A stretch of DNA of 40,003 nucleotides, from IMG/VR virus record IMGVR_UViG_3300022693_000827, positions 1 to 40,003 of that record; one strand, given 5' to 3'. Shown here in pieces: positions 26,444 through 35,535 of the stretch; within the stretch, counting starts at the first letter, position 1; each line of letters begins with the position of its first letter. The notes under the pieces were generated by a model. It had not been told where the DNA came from. It was given only the letters and a program-made list of their open reading frames with translations, and made no database searches. A program made the translations under genes and the position numbers. The DNA is from a virus.

Positions 26444-28001
26444 AAAAGAAAGTCAATTCACGGTCCAGACTATTGTATCTGATACTGATTTCGTTAGATT
26501 ATTTAGACTTGGCACTAATTTAGCCGTTCCATTTTCTAGCTTTAAATCAGCATTAGGTGTTACGGGTACTATTAAACAAGTTGGTGACTCGTTAGCGGCT
26601 CCCGTACTGGATGCGGTAGGTGATACTTTTAATATTCGAAACCTAGAATCAACTAAAGGTGTATCGGCAAGTGTAAGCGCAAGTAATGGTATTGCTTTAG
26701 CTGCAAACTTTAGTCAACCAGCAGGCGGGTTTAATTTAATCGAAGACCTAAACGCTAAGATTTACAAGTTTAGAGGCGTAAAAGGGATAGCGCCTATCGA
26801 GGTAAATCTAGTTAATGACTTTTTAGAATTCTCACAAGCGACATCTCCATTGGCACAAACTAATACTGTGATAGTGTCAGATATTAGCGATTTCCCTGCA
26901 CCTATTACGGGAGTCATTACGCTAGAGGATGATATTGATTATGTAATCGTGCAGGAGATTATCACTTCTAACAGATTTGTTTTAGGCACGAACAATGCTA
27001 TCACGTCTAATAACTTCTTAACTCCAGTATTTAGATACACCGGAACAGGCACGTTTTTTACCGGCGTTGATAAAAGTCTTAACATGTACAACATACTGCT
27101 TGATGTGCCAAACGGTCAAGTATTCGATATATCAGCAACGGGACCGGGTGCTGTATTTTCTTTAACGCTAGTTGTAGTAACAAGCTGTGAGAAGTTCGGC
27201 ACGTTTGACGATTTAGGCGCTTTAGACATAATTAATTGCGGCGTAGGCACAGCAAATGACGGCATCACTGTGTCAGGAGTTAACAACTGGTCTATTTTTT
27301 CAATAATTAAGCTATTTTTCGACTCGGCTCCTTCTGCCTCGTTTGTAGGTGTAGATTTCAACGGTTCAATTCATAACACTTTAGAGGTATCTAACCTAGT
27401 TATCAGAGGTGTTGCTGGTGGTATAGGGGTAAAGGGTGCAGCAGGTAACGCAAACCTAGCACCCAACTCATTAGCTACGGTTCATAATGGTGAGTTTTTA
27501 GGTGGAATGACGGCTATCAGTGGTATTCAGTTAAGTGATATCAGATGGAGCTTTCAGTTTAACGCCGGACTTCGAGACTCTGCATCTGATGCTTTACTTT
27601 CTTTAACTGCGAATACAACTGAAACAGTTATATCGGCTCAAAACACTCCCGTAAAAGTATTAGGCACATGGGTTATTGAAGGTACAAGTCATTTTTCAGG
27701 CGATACTAATGGGACCGTTACCTACACAGGCGAGAGAGATAATAGGTTAAATGTAGATATAGAAGCGGATTTCCTTATGGCTAGCGGAGGAGATAAAGAG
27801 ATAACAGTGTATATCGCTATAAACGGGTCAATAGTCAGCCAAACAGGTGAGCAAATAACAGTAAGCAGCACCAAGGCAGCAATAGCAAGTATGATATGGC
27901 AATACACTTTTTCAATAGGTGATTTTGTAGAGCTGTTTGTTGAGAATAACGATGATGCTACCAATATCATTTGCCAGCAATCGGTAAAAAGGATCAGCTA
28001 A
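26433..28001 (+). CDS. Beta-rich virion protein, possible fibre or decoration
   Basis: 522 aa. The N-terminal about 90 residues are a phage 'FTVQTIVSDTDFVRLFRLGT' type domain. The middle (about 95-400) is repetitive beta with 'SFVGVDFNGSIHNTLEVSNL' and 'GVAGGIGVKG', consistent with a beta-helix. The C-terminus 'LMASGGDKEITVYIAINGSI' and 'YTFSIGDFVELFVENNDD' looks like a trimerising jelly roll of the C1q/TNF type. It lies between the gp4-like and gp10-like genes, where P22 has no counterpart, so it is probably an added receptor-binding or decoration protein. Confidence 0.6.
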   Translation: MTSKKESQFTVQTIVSDTDFVRLFRLGTNLAVPFSSFKSALGVTGTIKQVGDSLAAPVLDAVGDTFNIRNLESTKGVSASVSASNGIALAANFSQPAGGFNLIEDLNAKIYKFRGVKGIAPIEVNLVNDFLEFSQATSPLAQTNTVIVSDISDFPAPITGVITLEDDIDYVIVQEIITSNRFVLGTNNAITSNNFLTPVFRYTGTGTFFTGVDKSLNMYNILLDVPNGQVFDISATGPGAVFSLTLVVVTSCEKFGTFDDLGALDIINCGVGTANDGITVSGVNNWSIFSIIKLFFDSAPSASFVGVDFNGSIHNTLEVSNLVIRGVAGGIGVKGAAGNANLAPNSLATVHNGEFLGGMTAISGIQLSDIRWSFQFNAGLRDSASDALLSLTANTTETVISAQNTPVKVLGTWVIEGTSHFSGDTNGTVTYTGERDNRLNVDIEADFLMASGGDKEITVYIAINGSIVSQTGEQITVSSTKAAIASMIWQYTFSIGDFVELFVENNDDATNIICQQSVKRIS

Positions 28002-29468
28002 ATGCCTAGCCAACCGCTTTTACTCGACGGGTTTTATGAATCTGAGACTTTAGCCCTTAGCTCGCAAGAGTGCGTAAATTGGTATCGTTCAATCGCTGTA
28101 TCTCAAGGTGACATTTCACCCATCTCATTAAAAGGATGCGCCGGCATAACTCAAATACAAACTACCGGCACGACCAACCAAGTTAATAGAGGGATGCACG
28201 TTAAAGCGGGTTTACCTTATTTTCTTAATGGTGAAACATTAATCAGAGTTGATAGAAGCATTGACGAATTCGGCGCTGAAACTTTTACCAATGTAACTAT
28301 CGGCACTATACCCGGTGACACTCGTGTAAGTATGGCCGATAACGGCAAAGAATTAATGGTATTAGTACCTGGAGGCAAAGGTTATATCATTGATGAAACC
28401 AGTGGTACTCCGTTTATAGAAATAACAGACGCGGGCTTTACTGCTAACGGCGCACCTCAGATTGTCGTATTTATTGATTCTTTCTTTGTCGTGTCAACTG
28501 ATAGTAAGAAGTTTATACGTTCCGATGCTAATCAAGGCACCTCATGGAGTTCGTTAAACGTATTTACAGCAGAGTCAGACCCGGATGATATTGTAGGTCT
28601 GCAAGTTTACAACAATAAACTATACGTTTTAGGCTCAGAAGTTACCGAAGAATTCTTTAATGATGCGGGCGTATTTAGACGTACTGGATTGTTTATTGAT
28701 AAAGGCTGTTTCGCACCATTCTCCACTATAGCTACTAATAAAAGTTTTACGTGGATAGGTGGCGGCACAAATGAAAGTCCCGCTATATGGACGTTGGCAG
28801 GTAACACCCCGTTAAAGATTTCAACTACCGCGATAGATTCAGCACTACAAGACTTTAGCGATGCAGAAATTAACGCTGCATTCGCTTATTCATACGCTCA
28901 AAATGGCGCTTACTTTGTAGGCTTCTCATTACCGACCAGAACGTTTGAGTTTAATACTATTACGCTAAAATGGAATGAGAGAAAGTCGCAAATCATAAAT
29001 ACTAAGGGCTTAACTGAGACAGTTAGATGGAGAGTTAATTCTTTAGGTACTGCATACAATCGAGTACTAGTAGGGGACTCTCAAGACGGGCGCATAGGCT
29101 CCGTTGAAGATGATGAAAGAGCAGAGTATGGCGCAGAAATATTAAGGTCTTGCGTTACTCAACCATTAACTAATTTTGGTGATGCTTTATCAATAAGCAT
29201 GCTAGAGCCTACTTTTAAATCTGGCGTAGGAACTATAGAAACACCCGACCCTCAAATTAGGTTTTCATCATCAGAAGATTTACTTTCATTTAACGACGAA
29301 ACAACTAGGTCTCTTGGTGGAATTGGTGAGAGAAATACAAGAACAATATGGAATAGGCAAGGACGATTCTCCAGATATGCCCTACTTAAATTCACAATGA
29401 GCGACAAGGTAGAATCTGAATTTATCAAGCTAGAAGCAAAGGTTAAAGGTGGTACTCGTGGCCGTTAA
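28002..29468 (+). CDS. Packaged DNA stabilisation protein (P22 gp10-like)
   Basis: 488 aa (P22 gp10 472). Repeated beta segments: 'LALSSQECVNWYRSIAVSQG', 'GLPYFLNGETLIRV', 'KKFIRSDANQGTSWSSLNVF', 'GLFIDKGCFAPFS'. The C-terminal 'PQIRFSSSEDLLSFNDETTR' and 'GRFSRYALLKFTMSDKVE' are typical of the gp10 hub. It forms a beta-propeller-like ring at the tail and keeps DNA inside after packaging. It follows the 522-aa insert protein. Confidence 0.85.
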   Translation: MPSQPLLLDGFYESETLALSSQECVNWYRSIAVSQGDISPISLKGCAGITQIQTTGTTNQVNRGMHVKAGLPYFLNGETLIRVDRSIDEFGAETFTNVTIGTIPGDTRVSMADNGKELMVLVPGGKGYIIDETSGTPFIEITDAGFTANGAPQIVVFIDSFFVVSTDSKKFIRSDANQGTSWSSLNVFTAESDPDDIVGLQVYNNKLYVLGSEVTEEFFNDAGVFRRTGLFIDKGCFAPFSTIATNKSFTWIGGGTNESPAIWTLAGNTPLKISTTAIDSALQDFSDAEINAAFAYSYAQNGAYFVGFSLPTRTFEFNTITLKWNERKSQIINTKGLTETVRWRVNSLGTAYNRVLVGDSQDGRIGSVEDDERAEYGAEILRSCVTQPLTNFGDALSISMLEPTFKSGVGTIETPDPQIRFSSSEDLLSFNDETTRSLGGIGERNTRTIWNRQGRFSRYALLKFTMSDKVESEFIKLEAKVKGGTRGR

Positions 29469-29730
29469 CATAACAAGAATCAGTGAAGATAGACCAATCG
29501 TTGAATCTGACTTATCTCAGACTGCACAAACGAGACTGTTTTTAAGCACCCTGCTCAGGGCTGTTGAAGGCTCTCAGATACTGACAGGCTCAGGACCACC
29601 AGAAGGCGTTGTCGAGGCTGCGCAAGAAAAAAGATATATGGACACTATCGGTACCGCTGGAAATATTTACTACATCAAGCGAGATGACGACATTGCAGGC
29701 GATAAAACAATGGGGTGGATTCTCATATGA
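29458..29730 (+). CDS. Small tail-region protein (90 aa)
   Basis: 90 aa if it begins at GTG 29458 after AAAGGTGG; a GTG at 29449 adds 3 residues. It contains 'ILTGSGPPEGVVEAAQEKRY' and 'TAGNIYYIKRDDDI', ending 'MGWILI'. The 'GSG.PEGVV.A..G..Y...' strand pattern is widespread in phage tail proteins. It occupies the place of the P22 gp26 needle but is too short to be one. Role unknown. Confidence 0.6.
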   Translation: MAVNITRISEDRPIVESDLSQTAQTRLFLSTLLRAVEGSQILTGSGPPEGVVEAAQEKRYMDTIGTAGNIYYIKRDDDIAGDKTMGWILI

Positions 29731-30161
29731 TAACGCGAATTTATGACGAGGCTCTAATTAAAAACACAGTAATGTCAATGATTGACGATGTTACAGAAGA
29801 TAACACAAGTCACGAATGTTTTGATTTAGATGTAAATCGTGATTGCTGGCTAAATGATAACGGCGCGTTGTTTCACATAGTTGCACATAACAGGACAACA
29901 TTAGATATCCACTGTTATATACCTAAAGATATGAGAAGAAAAAGCAAATCTCTTGGCTTATCAGCCCTTAACTGGATAAAAGAAAGCGCACCTAAAATGT
30001 ACAGCAAAGTTATCAGCACAGCGCCCAGTATTTATAGGCATGTTTCTATTTATTTATTAAGTGTGGGCTTTAAAAAAGAAGGCTGTTTAACTGATGCGTT
30101 CACGAAGAACGGCGAGTTATGGGATTTGAATTATTACGGATTAAAAAGGTGTGATATATGA
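29727..30161 (+). CDS. GNAT-fold protein (P22 gp14 position, DUF2824-like)
   Basis: 144 aa from ATG 29727, which overlaps the previous stop as ATGA. 'TLDIHCYIPKDMRRKSKSLG' (beta4-alpha3 of GNAT), 'SALNWIKESAPKMYSKVIS', 'PSIYRHVSIYLLSVGFKKEG' and 'TKNGELWDLNYYGLKR' follow the acetyltransferase-like pattern of the phage DUF2824 family. It precedes the ejection genes as gene 14 does in P22. Whether it is an active acetyltransferase is unknown. Confidence 0.75.
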   Translation: MITRIYDEALIKNTVMSMIDDVTEDNTSHECFDLDVNRDCWLNDNGALFHIVAHNRTTLDIHCYIPKDMRRKSKSLGLSALNWIKESAPKMYSKVISTAPSIYRHVSIYLLSVGFKKEGCLTDAFTKNGELWDLNYYGLKRCDI

Positions 30162-30631
30162 GCTTTATTAAAGATACTTTTTTCGGTGGCGCAGAAAAAG
30201 AAGCAGCACAAGTGGAGCAAGCAGGGCTAGAGGCTGGCAGGACTGATATAAAAGAGTCTACAGAGCAAGCTAGACAGGATTTATTCAAGCTATTTCCAGC
30301 AGCACAGGAAAATATAGGTTTGGGGTTTCAAGGCGCTTTAGATGTATTCGGGCAGTCATTACCCGCACAGACCAATGTATTTCAACAGGGAAATGTAGGC
30401 GCACAACAAGCACTGATTAGCGCGTTGCCACAATTTCAGAATGCAATACTTGGGAATCAAGTTGATTTTAGCGCATTTCAGCCTCAGCAAATTCAAACGC
30501 CTGATTTAGGATTCTTTCAGCAACAGTTGCCGCAATTTGTAGATCCATTTGCACCACCAACAAACGCGGATATGGGACAAGGTTTTTTACCGCCTAACCT
30601 GCCGTTTGTCGGCCCTCTTGCTCAAAATTAA
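30158..30631 (+). CDS. Ejection protein, gp7-like
   Basis: 157 aa. N-terminal 'MSFIKDTFFGGAEKEAAQVE' then helix; Gln/Phe/Pro-rich C-terminal half (PQFQNAILGNQVDFSAFQ...). Sequences starting 'FGGAEK.AA' and rich in Gln open the ejection block of P22-like phages. It probably enters the host with the DNA. It overlaps the GNAT gene by 4 bases. Confidence 0.65.
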   Translation: MSFIKDTFFGGAEKEAAQVEQAGLEAGRTDIKESTEQARQDLFKLFPAAQENIGLGFQGALDVFGQSLPAQTNVFQQGNVGAQQALISALPQFQNAILGNQVDFSAFQPQQIQTPDLGFFQQQLPQFVDPFAPPTNADMGQGFLPPNLPFVGPLAQN

Positions 30632-30643
30632 AGGAATTAAATA

Positions 30644-32665
30644 ATGCCTATAGCACCTCCAGTAAACACAAACGTAATAGGAGGAACGCCTGTTCCTAAT
30701 ATCACTCTACCACCAAATATTGCACCTCAAACCGCGATAGCTCAACCACAGCAAGCTTTTGGCCTATCTGGCTCTGAACTGGCTTTACAGGCCGGTCTTG
30801 GTGGTGGATTATCTGCTATCACTCAAGGAGTAGGGCAAGCTTTAGGTACGTTGGGCCAAGGTCAAAACCTCATTGGTCAACAGTTAGGGCAAGGTCAGCA
30901 GTTATTATCTCAAGCTGGTCAGGCTGGTACTAGCGCAATCCAAGGAGGTTTACAATCTTCATTAGGTCAATTGCAAGGTGCTGGACAGTTCGCACAAGAC
31001 CAAATACAACAAGGCTTAGGCGGCTTATTGGGTGGCGCTCAAGGTGGTTTATCTCAAATTCAACAAGGCCAACAAGCAGCACAACAGCAACTAGGCGGCG
31101 CGCAAAATCTATTACTTGGTGGCGCTCAGGCTGGTGTAGGTCAAATTCAACAAGGCTTAGGTGGTGCATTATCTCAATTAGGTCAAGGGCAACAGGTATT
31201 AGGTGGTAATTTTGGGGCGCAAGCTCAACAAGTAGATCCGAATACTGGTCAACCTTTATTTCAACAAGCAGCTGCCGGTGTAGGTGCGTTTTCCCCTGCC
31301 GGTTTACAAGCTCAAAACTTGCAATCAGCTTTAAGTGGCGTGCAAGGTCAAGAAGCATTTAACCAAGCTTTGCAAAACTCCCCTATACAACAGTTTTTAC
31401 TTGAACAAGGCGAGCAATCACTAATAAACCAAGCAGCCGCGACCGGTGGCGTTGGTGGCGGAGAGGTTAAAAGAGAGTTATTACAATTCGGACAAGGATT
31501 AGCCGGTACACAACTACAACAACAAATAGCTAACTTGCAAAGCTTGTCAGGTCAAGGATTACAAGCAGCAGGATTGCAAGGTGGATTCCAGGCGCAAGCA
31601 GGGCAGCAACAAGGTCAATTAGCTGGACAAAACGCACAACTAGGAACACAGGCTAATATAGCTAGTGCAGCTAACCAACTAAGCGCGGCAGGACAACAAG
31701 CCAATTTATTTGGACAAGGCGCACAAGCATTTCAAACTGCTGGCGCTCAAGGTGCTGATATTTTAGGTCAGGCAACTGGTCAGGTTGCACAATTAGCCGG
31801 ACAAGGCGCGGGACTAGCTCAACAAGCCGGTTTAAGTGGTGCTGATATATTAGGGCAAGCAGCAGGGCAAGGTGCTAACTTACTAGGCCAAAGTGCCAAT
31901 TTAGCAGCTCAATTAGGTGGTCAGGGCGCACAAGCAACACAACAAGCCGGTGGAGATATAGCTAGTTTATTAGCTGGATTATCTAGCCAGGGTGCTGGAT
32001 TATCACAAGCTGGCGCGGGATTAACCGCCGGTTTAGCTGGTCAAGGTGCAGGAATTCAAGCGGGAGCAGGTCAAGACGCTGCTAACTTATTCGCTGGAAC
32101 TGGTCAGCAATTATCACAAGGTCGTTTACAGGCTGGTCAAGATATTGCTGGTCAAATTGGCTCCACCTCATCAGCGCTATCTAATCTAATCAATCAGCAA
32201 GGTACGGGCCTATCTGATATAATAGGTCAAGGCGGCGTCAACTTAGCTAACTTACAGAGTGGTGCAGGTCAATTAACAGCAGGCCAACAAACTCAACTAG
32301 CACAGTTACTAGCTAACCTATCAACTGGCTCTGGCACTCAGCTTTCTGGATTGGCTAGTCAAATAGGGGAAGCTCAAGCTGGTGGAATAACTGGCGGTTC
32401 TGATTCAACAAAGAATTCTCTTACTGCACTAGCAACGTTACTGTCAGACGAGAGCCTAAAAGAAAATATCGTTAAAATAGGCGTTAAAAATGGACATAAT
32501 ATTTATAGCTGGATATGGAATAATTTAATGCCTATCAAATCTAAGATTGGCAAATCCTCAATTGGCGTTATCGCTCAAGAGGTAGAGTTAACAAATCCAG
32601 AGGCTATATCGAGACACAGTAGCGGATTTAAACAGGTTGATTACAGAATGATAGGGGTTATTTAA
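30644..32665 (+). CDS. Ejection protein with low-complexity body and S74-type chaperone end
   Basis: 673 aa. Residues about 50-580 are Gly/Gln/Ala/Leu-rich tandem units like 'GQGLGGALSQLGQGQ', predicted helical and repetitive, resembling gp20-type ejection proteins. The last 75 residues read 'LSDESLKENIVKIGVKNGHN', 'IYSWIWNN', 'IGVIAQEVELTNPEAI', 'QVDYRMIG', the signature of the peptidase S74/intramolecular chaperone domain, including the SDE.LKENI start. S74 domains trimerise fibres and then cleave themselves off. In this position it may assist assembly of the ejection protein. Whether it cleaves is unknown. Confidence 0.8.
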   Translation: MPIAPPVNTNVIGGTPVPNITLPPNIAPQTAIAQPQQAFGLSGSELALQAGLGGGLSAITQGVGQALGTLGQGQNLIGQQLGQGQQLLSQAGQAGTSAIQGGLQSSLGQLQGAGQFAQDQIQQGLGGLLGGAQGGLSQIQQGQQAAQQQLGGAQNLLLGGAQAGVGQIQQGLGGALSQLGQGQQVLGGNFGAQAQQVDPNTGQPLFQQAAAGVGAFSPAGLQAQNLQSALSGVQGQEAFNQALQNSPIQQFLLEQGEQSLINQAAATGGVGGGEVKRELLQFGQGLAGTQLQQQIANLQSLSGQGLQAAGLQGGFQAQAGQQQGQLAGQNAQLGTQANIASAANQLSAAGQQANLFGQGAQAFQTAGAQGADILGQATGQVAQLAGQGAGLAQQAGLSGADILGQAAGQGANLLGQSANLAAQLGGQGAQATQQAGGDIASLLAGLSSQGAGLSQAGAGLTAGLAGQGAGIQAGAGQDAANLFAGTGQQLSQGRLQAGQDIAGQIGSTSSALSNLINQQGTGLSDIIGQGGVNLANLQSGAGQLTAGQQTQLAQLLANLSTGSGTQLSGLASQIGEAQAGGITGGSDSTKNSLTALATLLSDESLKENIVKIGVKNGHNIYSWIWNNLMPIKSKIGKSSIGVIAQEVELTNPEAISRHSSGFKQVDYRMIGVI

Positions 32666-33753
32666 TGGCTGACTTTCTAAACACAATAAGCCAAGGTTTA
32701 ACAGCTTTAGGTACAGGCAGGTCTTTTGCTGATGTTCAGTCACAGCAAGAAAAAAGAGATTTTGATAAAAGTCAACAATTCTTACAGCTTGATAAGCAAA
32801 GGCAGGGCGCTTTATTTCAAGACGCCCAAGCTGTTAATACATTCTTAAAAGCTGGTCAAACAGGCAAGGCTTTAGATACGCTATCTAATCGAATTAACTT
32901 AATTAATGGCCCGTTAGGTGGCGATCCATCCGACAGTTTAGAAATAACAGGTCTTATTGAAAGCGGGGATATCAAAGGCGCTCAGAAACTTCTTGATAGT
33001 GTTGAAAAGGTCGGTATTCAGCAAGGTTTCTTAAAAGACCCTAGAGTTATGGAAGCCGCATTAGCTAAATCTAAAGGCGGGTCTGCTGAATCTAGATCTT
33101 TTGATAAATTACTCGAGGGTTTAACTCCTGACGAGAAGGCAGAGGCTATCTTAATTAAATTAGGATTGTCTCCTCGCGCTGTAGGCTCTGCAATTCAAAC
33201 CATTAACGACCAAGGAATAGCTGAGGAAATAGGCAACGTTAAGAAAACCATTAGGCAGCGTGAAAAGTTTGGCGAGTTGACAGCAACAAGAAGATCTAAA
33301 GTTATTGATTCAGGCTTTAATAAGATTGAAAAGATAAATATCGGACTTAACAACCTAGATAGAGCTGTATCAGCGTTGCAATCTGGCGCGGGTGTTGGTG
33401 CTATCGAAAAATTCTTACCATCATTTAAAGCCGCGTCTGTTGAACTCGATAACATAAGAAGCTCAATGGCTCTTGATGTTGTTGGTGCGACTACTTTTGG
33501 CGCATTGTCCGCAGGAGAATTAGCTTTGGCTAAAGATGTCGCCTTACCTACTGGCCTAGATACACCGCAACTAATTGACTATTTAACTAGACGAAAAGCA
33601 GCACAAGAAAAGTTAAGAGCTTACTACAATGAGCAGATACAATTCCTAGACCAAGGCGGTACTATTGCCGGGTTCTTACGCAAAAAAGAAAGGGATTCTG
33701 AACAGCAAACTACTGGCGGTAATGAATTCACAGGGTTTAAGGTGGTGAGATAA
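32665..33753 (+). CDS. DNA ejection protein (362 aa)
   Basis: 362 aa, helical. 'FLNTISQGLTALGTGRSFAD' begins it; the C-terminal 'SSMALDVVGATTFGALSAGE', 'LALAKDVALPTG' and 'RKAAQEKLRAYYNEQIQFLD' form a pattern widespread in podovirus injection proteins. It probably travels through the portal and helps form a channel across the periplasm. It shares TAATG with the preceding gene and with the next. Confidence 0.75.
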   Translation: MADFLNTISQGLTALGTGRSFADVQSQQEKRDFDKSQQFLQLDKQRQGALFQDAQAVNTFLKAGQTGKALDTLSNRINLINGPLGGDPSDSLEITGLIESGDIKGAQKLLDSVEKVGIQQGFLKDPRVMEAALAKSKGGSAESRSFDKLLEGLTPDEKAEAILIKLGLSPRAVGSAIQTINDQGIAEEIGNVKKTIRQREKFGELTATRRSKVIDSGFNKIEKINIGLNNLDRAVSALQSGAGVGAIEKFLPSFKAASVELDNIRSSMALDVVGATTFGALSAGELALAKDVALPTGLDTPQLIDYLTRRKAAQEKLRAYYNEQIQFLDQGGTIAGFLRKKERDSEQQTTGGNEFTGFKVVR

Positions 33754-35435
33754 TGCCTATCGTTACCATACAATCGCCAACAGGCCAAAGTTTTCAGATT
33801 GACGCTCCAGAAGGTGCAACAGACGATCAAATACTTAGATTTGCCAAGTCCCAAGGCTTATTTGATGAGCAACCTCAAGAGATAGCACAACCAACACAGC
33901 CTCCCGTAACACCACAAGATCCTTCTTTTGGTCAACAAGCTTTAGGTGCCTTAGAGAATGTAGGCTCGTTAGTTTCTGGTGCTGTTGCTGAACCATTAGC
34001 TGGATTAGCTGGTATTGCTCAATCTATAAACCCTTTTGCAGATGAGGGGGCGGGAGCTAGAGCGGTAGAGGCAACGAGAAAAGCTTTAACGATTCAGCCA
34101 AGAACTGAAACAGGCAAAGCACAACAACAGGCTATAGGTGAAACTTTAGCCCCAGTTGGCAAAGCTTTAACCTCTGCTGAAAAATTTCTTGGTGAAAATA
34201 CACTAAAATTAACGGGTAGTCCTGCATTGGCATCAATAGCTCATACGTTACCATCTGCTGCGCTTGAGGCTATAGGGCTTAAAGGCGCCAGAAGCGCAAC
34301 GGCGATAAAAGCGCCAAGCAGCAAGCTAATTAAAAAAACATTAATAGAGTCTGCCCCAGAAGCGAAACAAGTAAGAGACGCGTCTAAATTACTATTTAAA
34401 GAGATAGATGATTCAGGAGCGGTAGTTAAAAAAGCCTCTTTAGGTAGATTAAATAAATCACTAACCGAACTAGCAAAAAAAGAAGGCATTAGGGAGGGTG
34501 TTTCTGCTCCAGTATTTAACGCCATATCCGCAATTAAAAAAGATATAGGTCGAGATGTGCCTATTCCTATTAACGAAATAAGCGATCTAAGGCAGATAGC
34601 AAGGAATGCCGTAAACCCATTAGATAATAATATAACAAGACAGGCTATGCTTGTGTTAGATGAGGTTGACTCGTTTATTGACAGTATAAAGCCTACAGAC
34701 TTGGCAAGGTCTGGAAATATAGCCGCTGGCGACATATCAAAAAAACTTAAAACAGGCCGTGCGTTATGGGGTAGAGCAAAGAGATCGGAAATGTTAAATG
34801 ATGCTATAGAGAATGGCGCAAGCAGAAAAGCTGGTGTTGAGAAAGGCATCAGGAACGAATTAAACAACCTGTTAAACAGAAAGAAAAGCAGAAAGTTTTT
34901 AAGCCCTGAAGATGTCAAGGCTATAAGAAAGGTCACTGATGGAGATTTTAAACAGAACTTTGCCTCTTTAGTGGGTGGCATGGGCTTAAAGCTTGAAAAC
35001 AGTCCTAGCATGTTTAACGCATTAATTAGTGGCGCAGGTGGTGGCGGATTAGCTGCTTCATTAGGTATGAGTGGTGCTGCATTGCCGGTCGCTATCGGAG
35101 TTGTTACGGTTGGGACGGTATCAAAGGAAATAGCAAAACGAATCACAAAGGATAAAGCCGGTTTTTTAAAGACTATGCAATTGGCAGGTAATGACGCGAA
35201 GAAAATAACTAAAGCTTATTTGCAGGCAGTACCTAAAAACAAAAGAAAGACATCTGATTTATCCGATTTACTTCTTGATCCAAATATAGATTTAAGTGTA
35301 TTGCAGAATATAGCTAACGAAACAGTTCAAGACGCAGTAAAGGCGGCGCAATTTAAACGCGAGGTACTACAAGCCTCTGCCGCGTTAGGTGTTGGAACTA
35401 ACCTAGAAGATGGAATAGAAAATGATAAACGATAA
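33753..35435 (+). CDS. DNA ejection protein, gp16-like (560 aa)
   Basis: 560 aa. The N-terminal 40 residues carry the common 'IQSPTGQSFQIDAPEGATDD' and 'QILRFAKSQGLF' module of ejected virion proteins. Then an Ala/Pro linker, a hydrophobic Ala/Gly stretch (about 55-75), a long helical region (160-400), another Gly/Ala-rich hydrophobic segment ('GGGGLAASLGMSGAALPVAI', about 429-448) and a helical C-terminus. The two hydrophobic parts fit membrane insertion during DNA delivery. Last ejection gene, as gene 16 in P22. Confidence 0.7.
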   Translation: MPIVTIQSPTGQSFQIDAPEGATDDQILRFAKSQGLFDEQPQEIAQPTQPPVTPQDPSFGQQALGALENVGSLVSGAVAEPLAGLAGIAQSINPFADEGAGARAVEATRKALTIQPRTETGKAQQQAIGETLAPVGKALTSAEKFLGENTLKLTGSPALASIAHTLPSAALEAIGLKGARSATAIKAPSSKLIKKTLIESAPEAKQVRDASKLLFKEIDDSGAVVKKASLGRLNKSLTELAKKEGIREGVSAPVFNAISAIKKDIGRDVPIPINEISDLRQIARNAVNPLDNNITRQAMLVLDEVDSFIDSIKPTDLARSGNIAAGDISKKLKTGRALWGRAKRSEMLNDAIENGASRKAGVEKGIRNELNNLLNRKKSRKFLSPEDVKAIRKVTDGDFKQNFASLVGGMGLKLENSPSMFNALISGAGGGGLAASLGMSGAALPVAIGVVTVGTVSKEIAKRITKDKAGFLKTMQLAGNDAKKITKAYLQAVPKNKRKTSDLSDLLLDPNIDLSVLQNIANETVQDAVKAAQFKREVLQASAALGVGTNLEDGIENDKR

Positions 35436-35491
35436 TAGGAATACAATTAGACTTGGTATACTGTTTGTTTCTTCGTTTTCGTCATTCATGA

Positions 35492-35497
35492 TAAAAT
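35492..35497 (+). promoter_or_regulatory. Candidate -10 element before the tail-fibre gene
   Basis: TGATAAAAT (core 35492-35497) about 40 bases before ATG 35536, in the only sizable gap of this region. No clear -35. Could boost expression of the adhesion genes. Confidence 0.35.
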
Positions 35498-35535
35498 ACC
35501 TTTTAAATAAAACGAGTATAGCACAGGAATAAATA

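Noticed and set aside
29458-29730. Tail needle (gp26-like)
   Set aside because: It occupies the right position, but 90 aa without a coiled-coil heptad pattern is too short for a needle.
30930-31358. 142-codon minus-strand frame
   Set aside because: Antisense of the Gln/Gly/Ala repeat region; repetitive codons keep the reverse frame open by chance.
34241-35146. 301-codon minus-strand frame
   Set aside because: It lies wholly inside the 560-aa ejection gene, has a composition expected of antisense of Ala/Lys-rich sequence, and no ribosome site.
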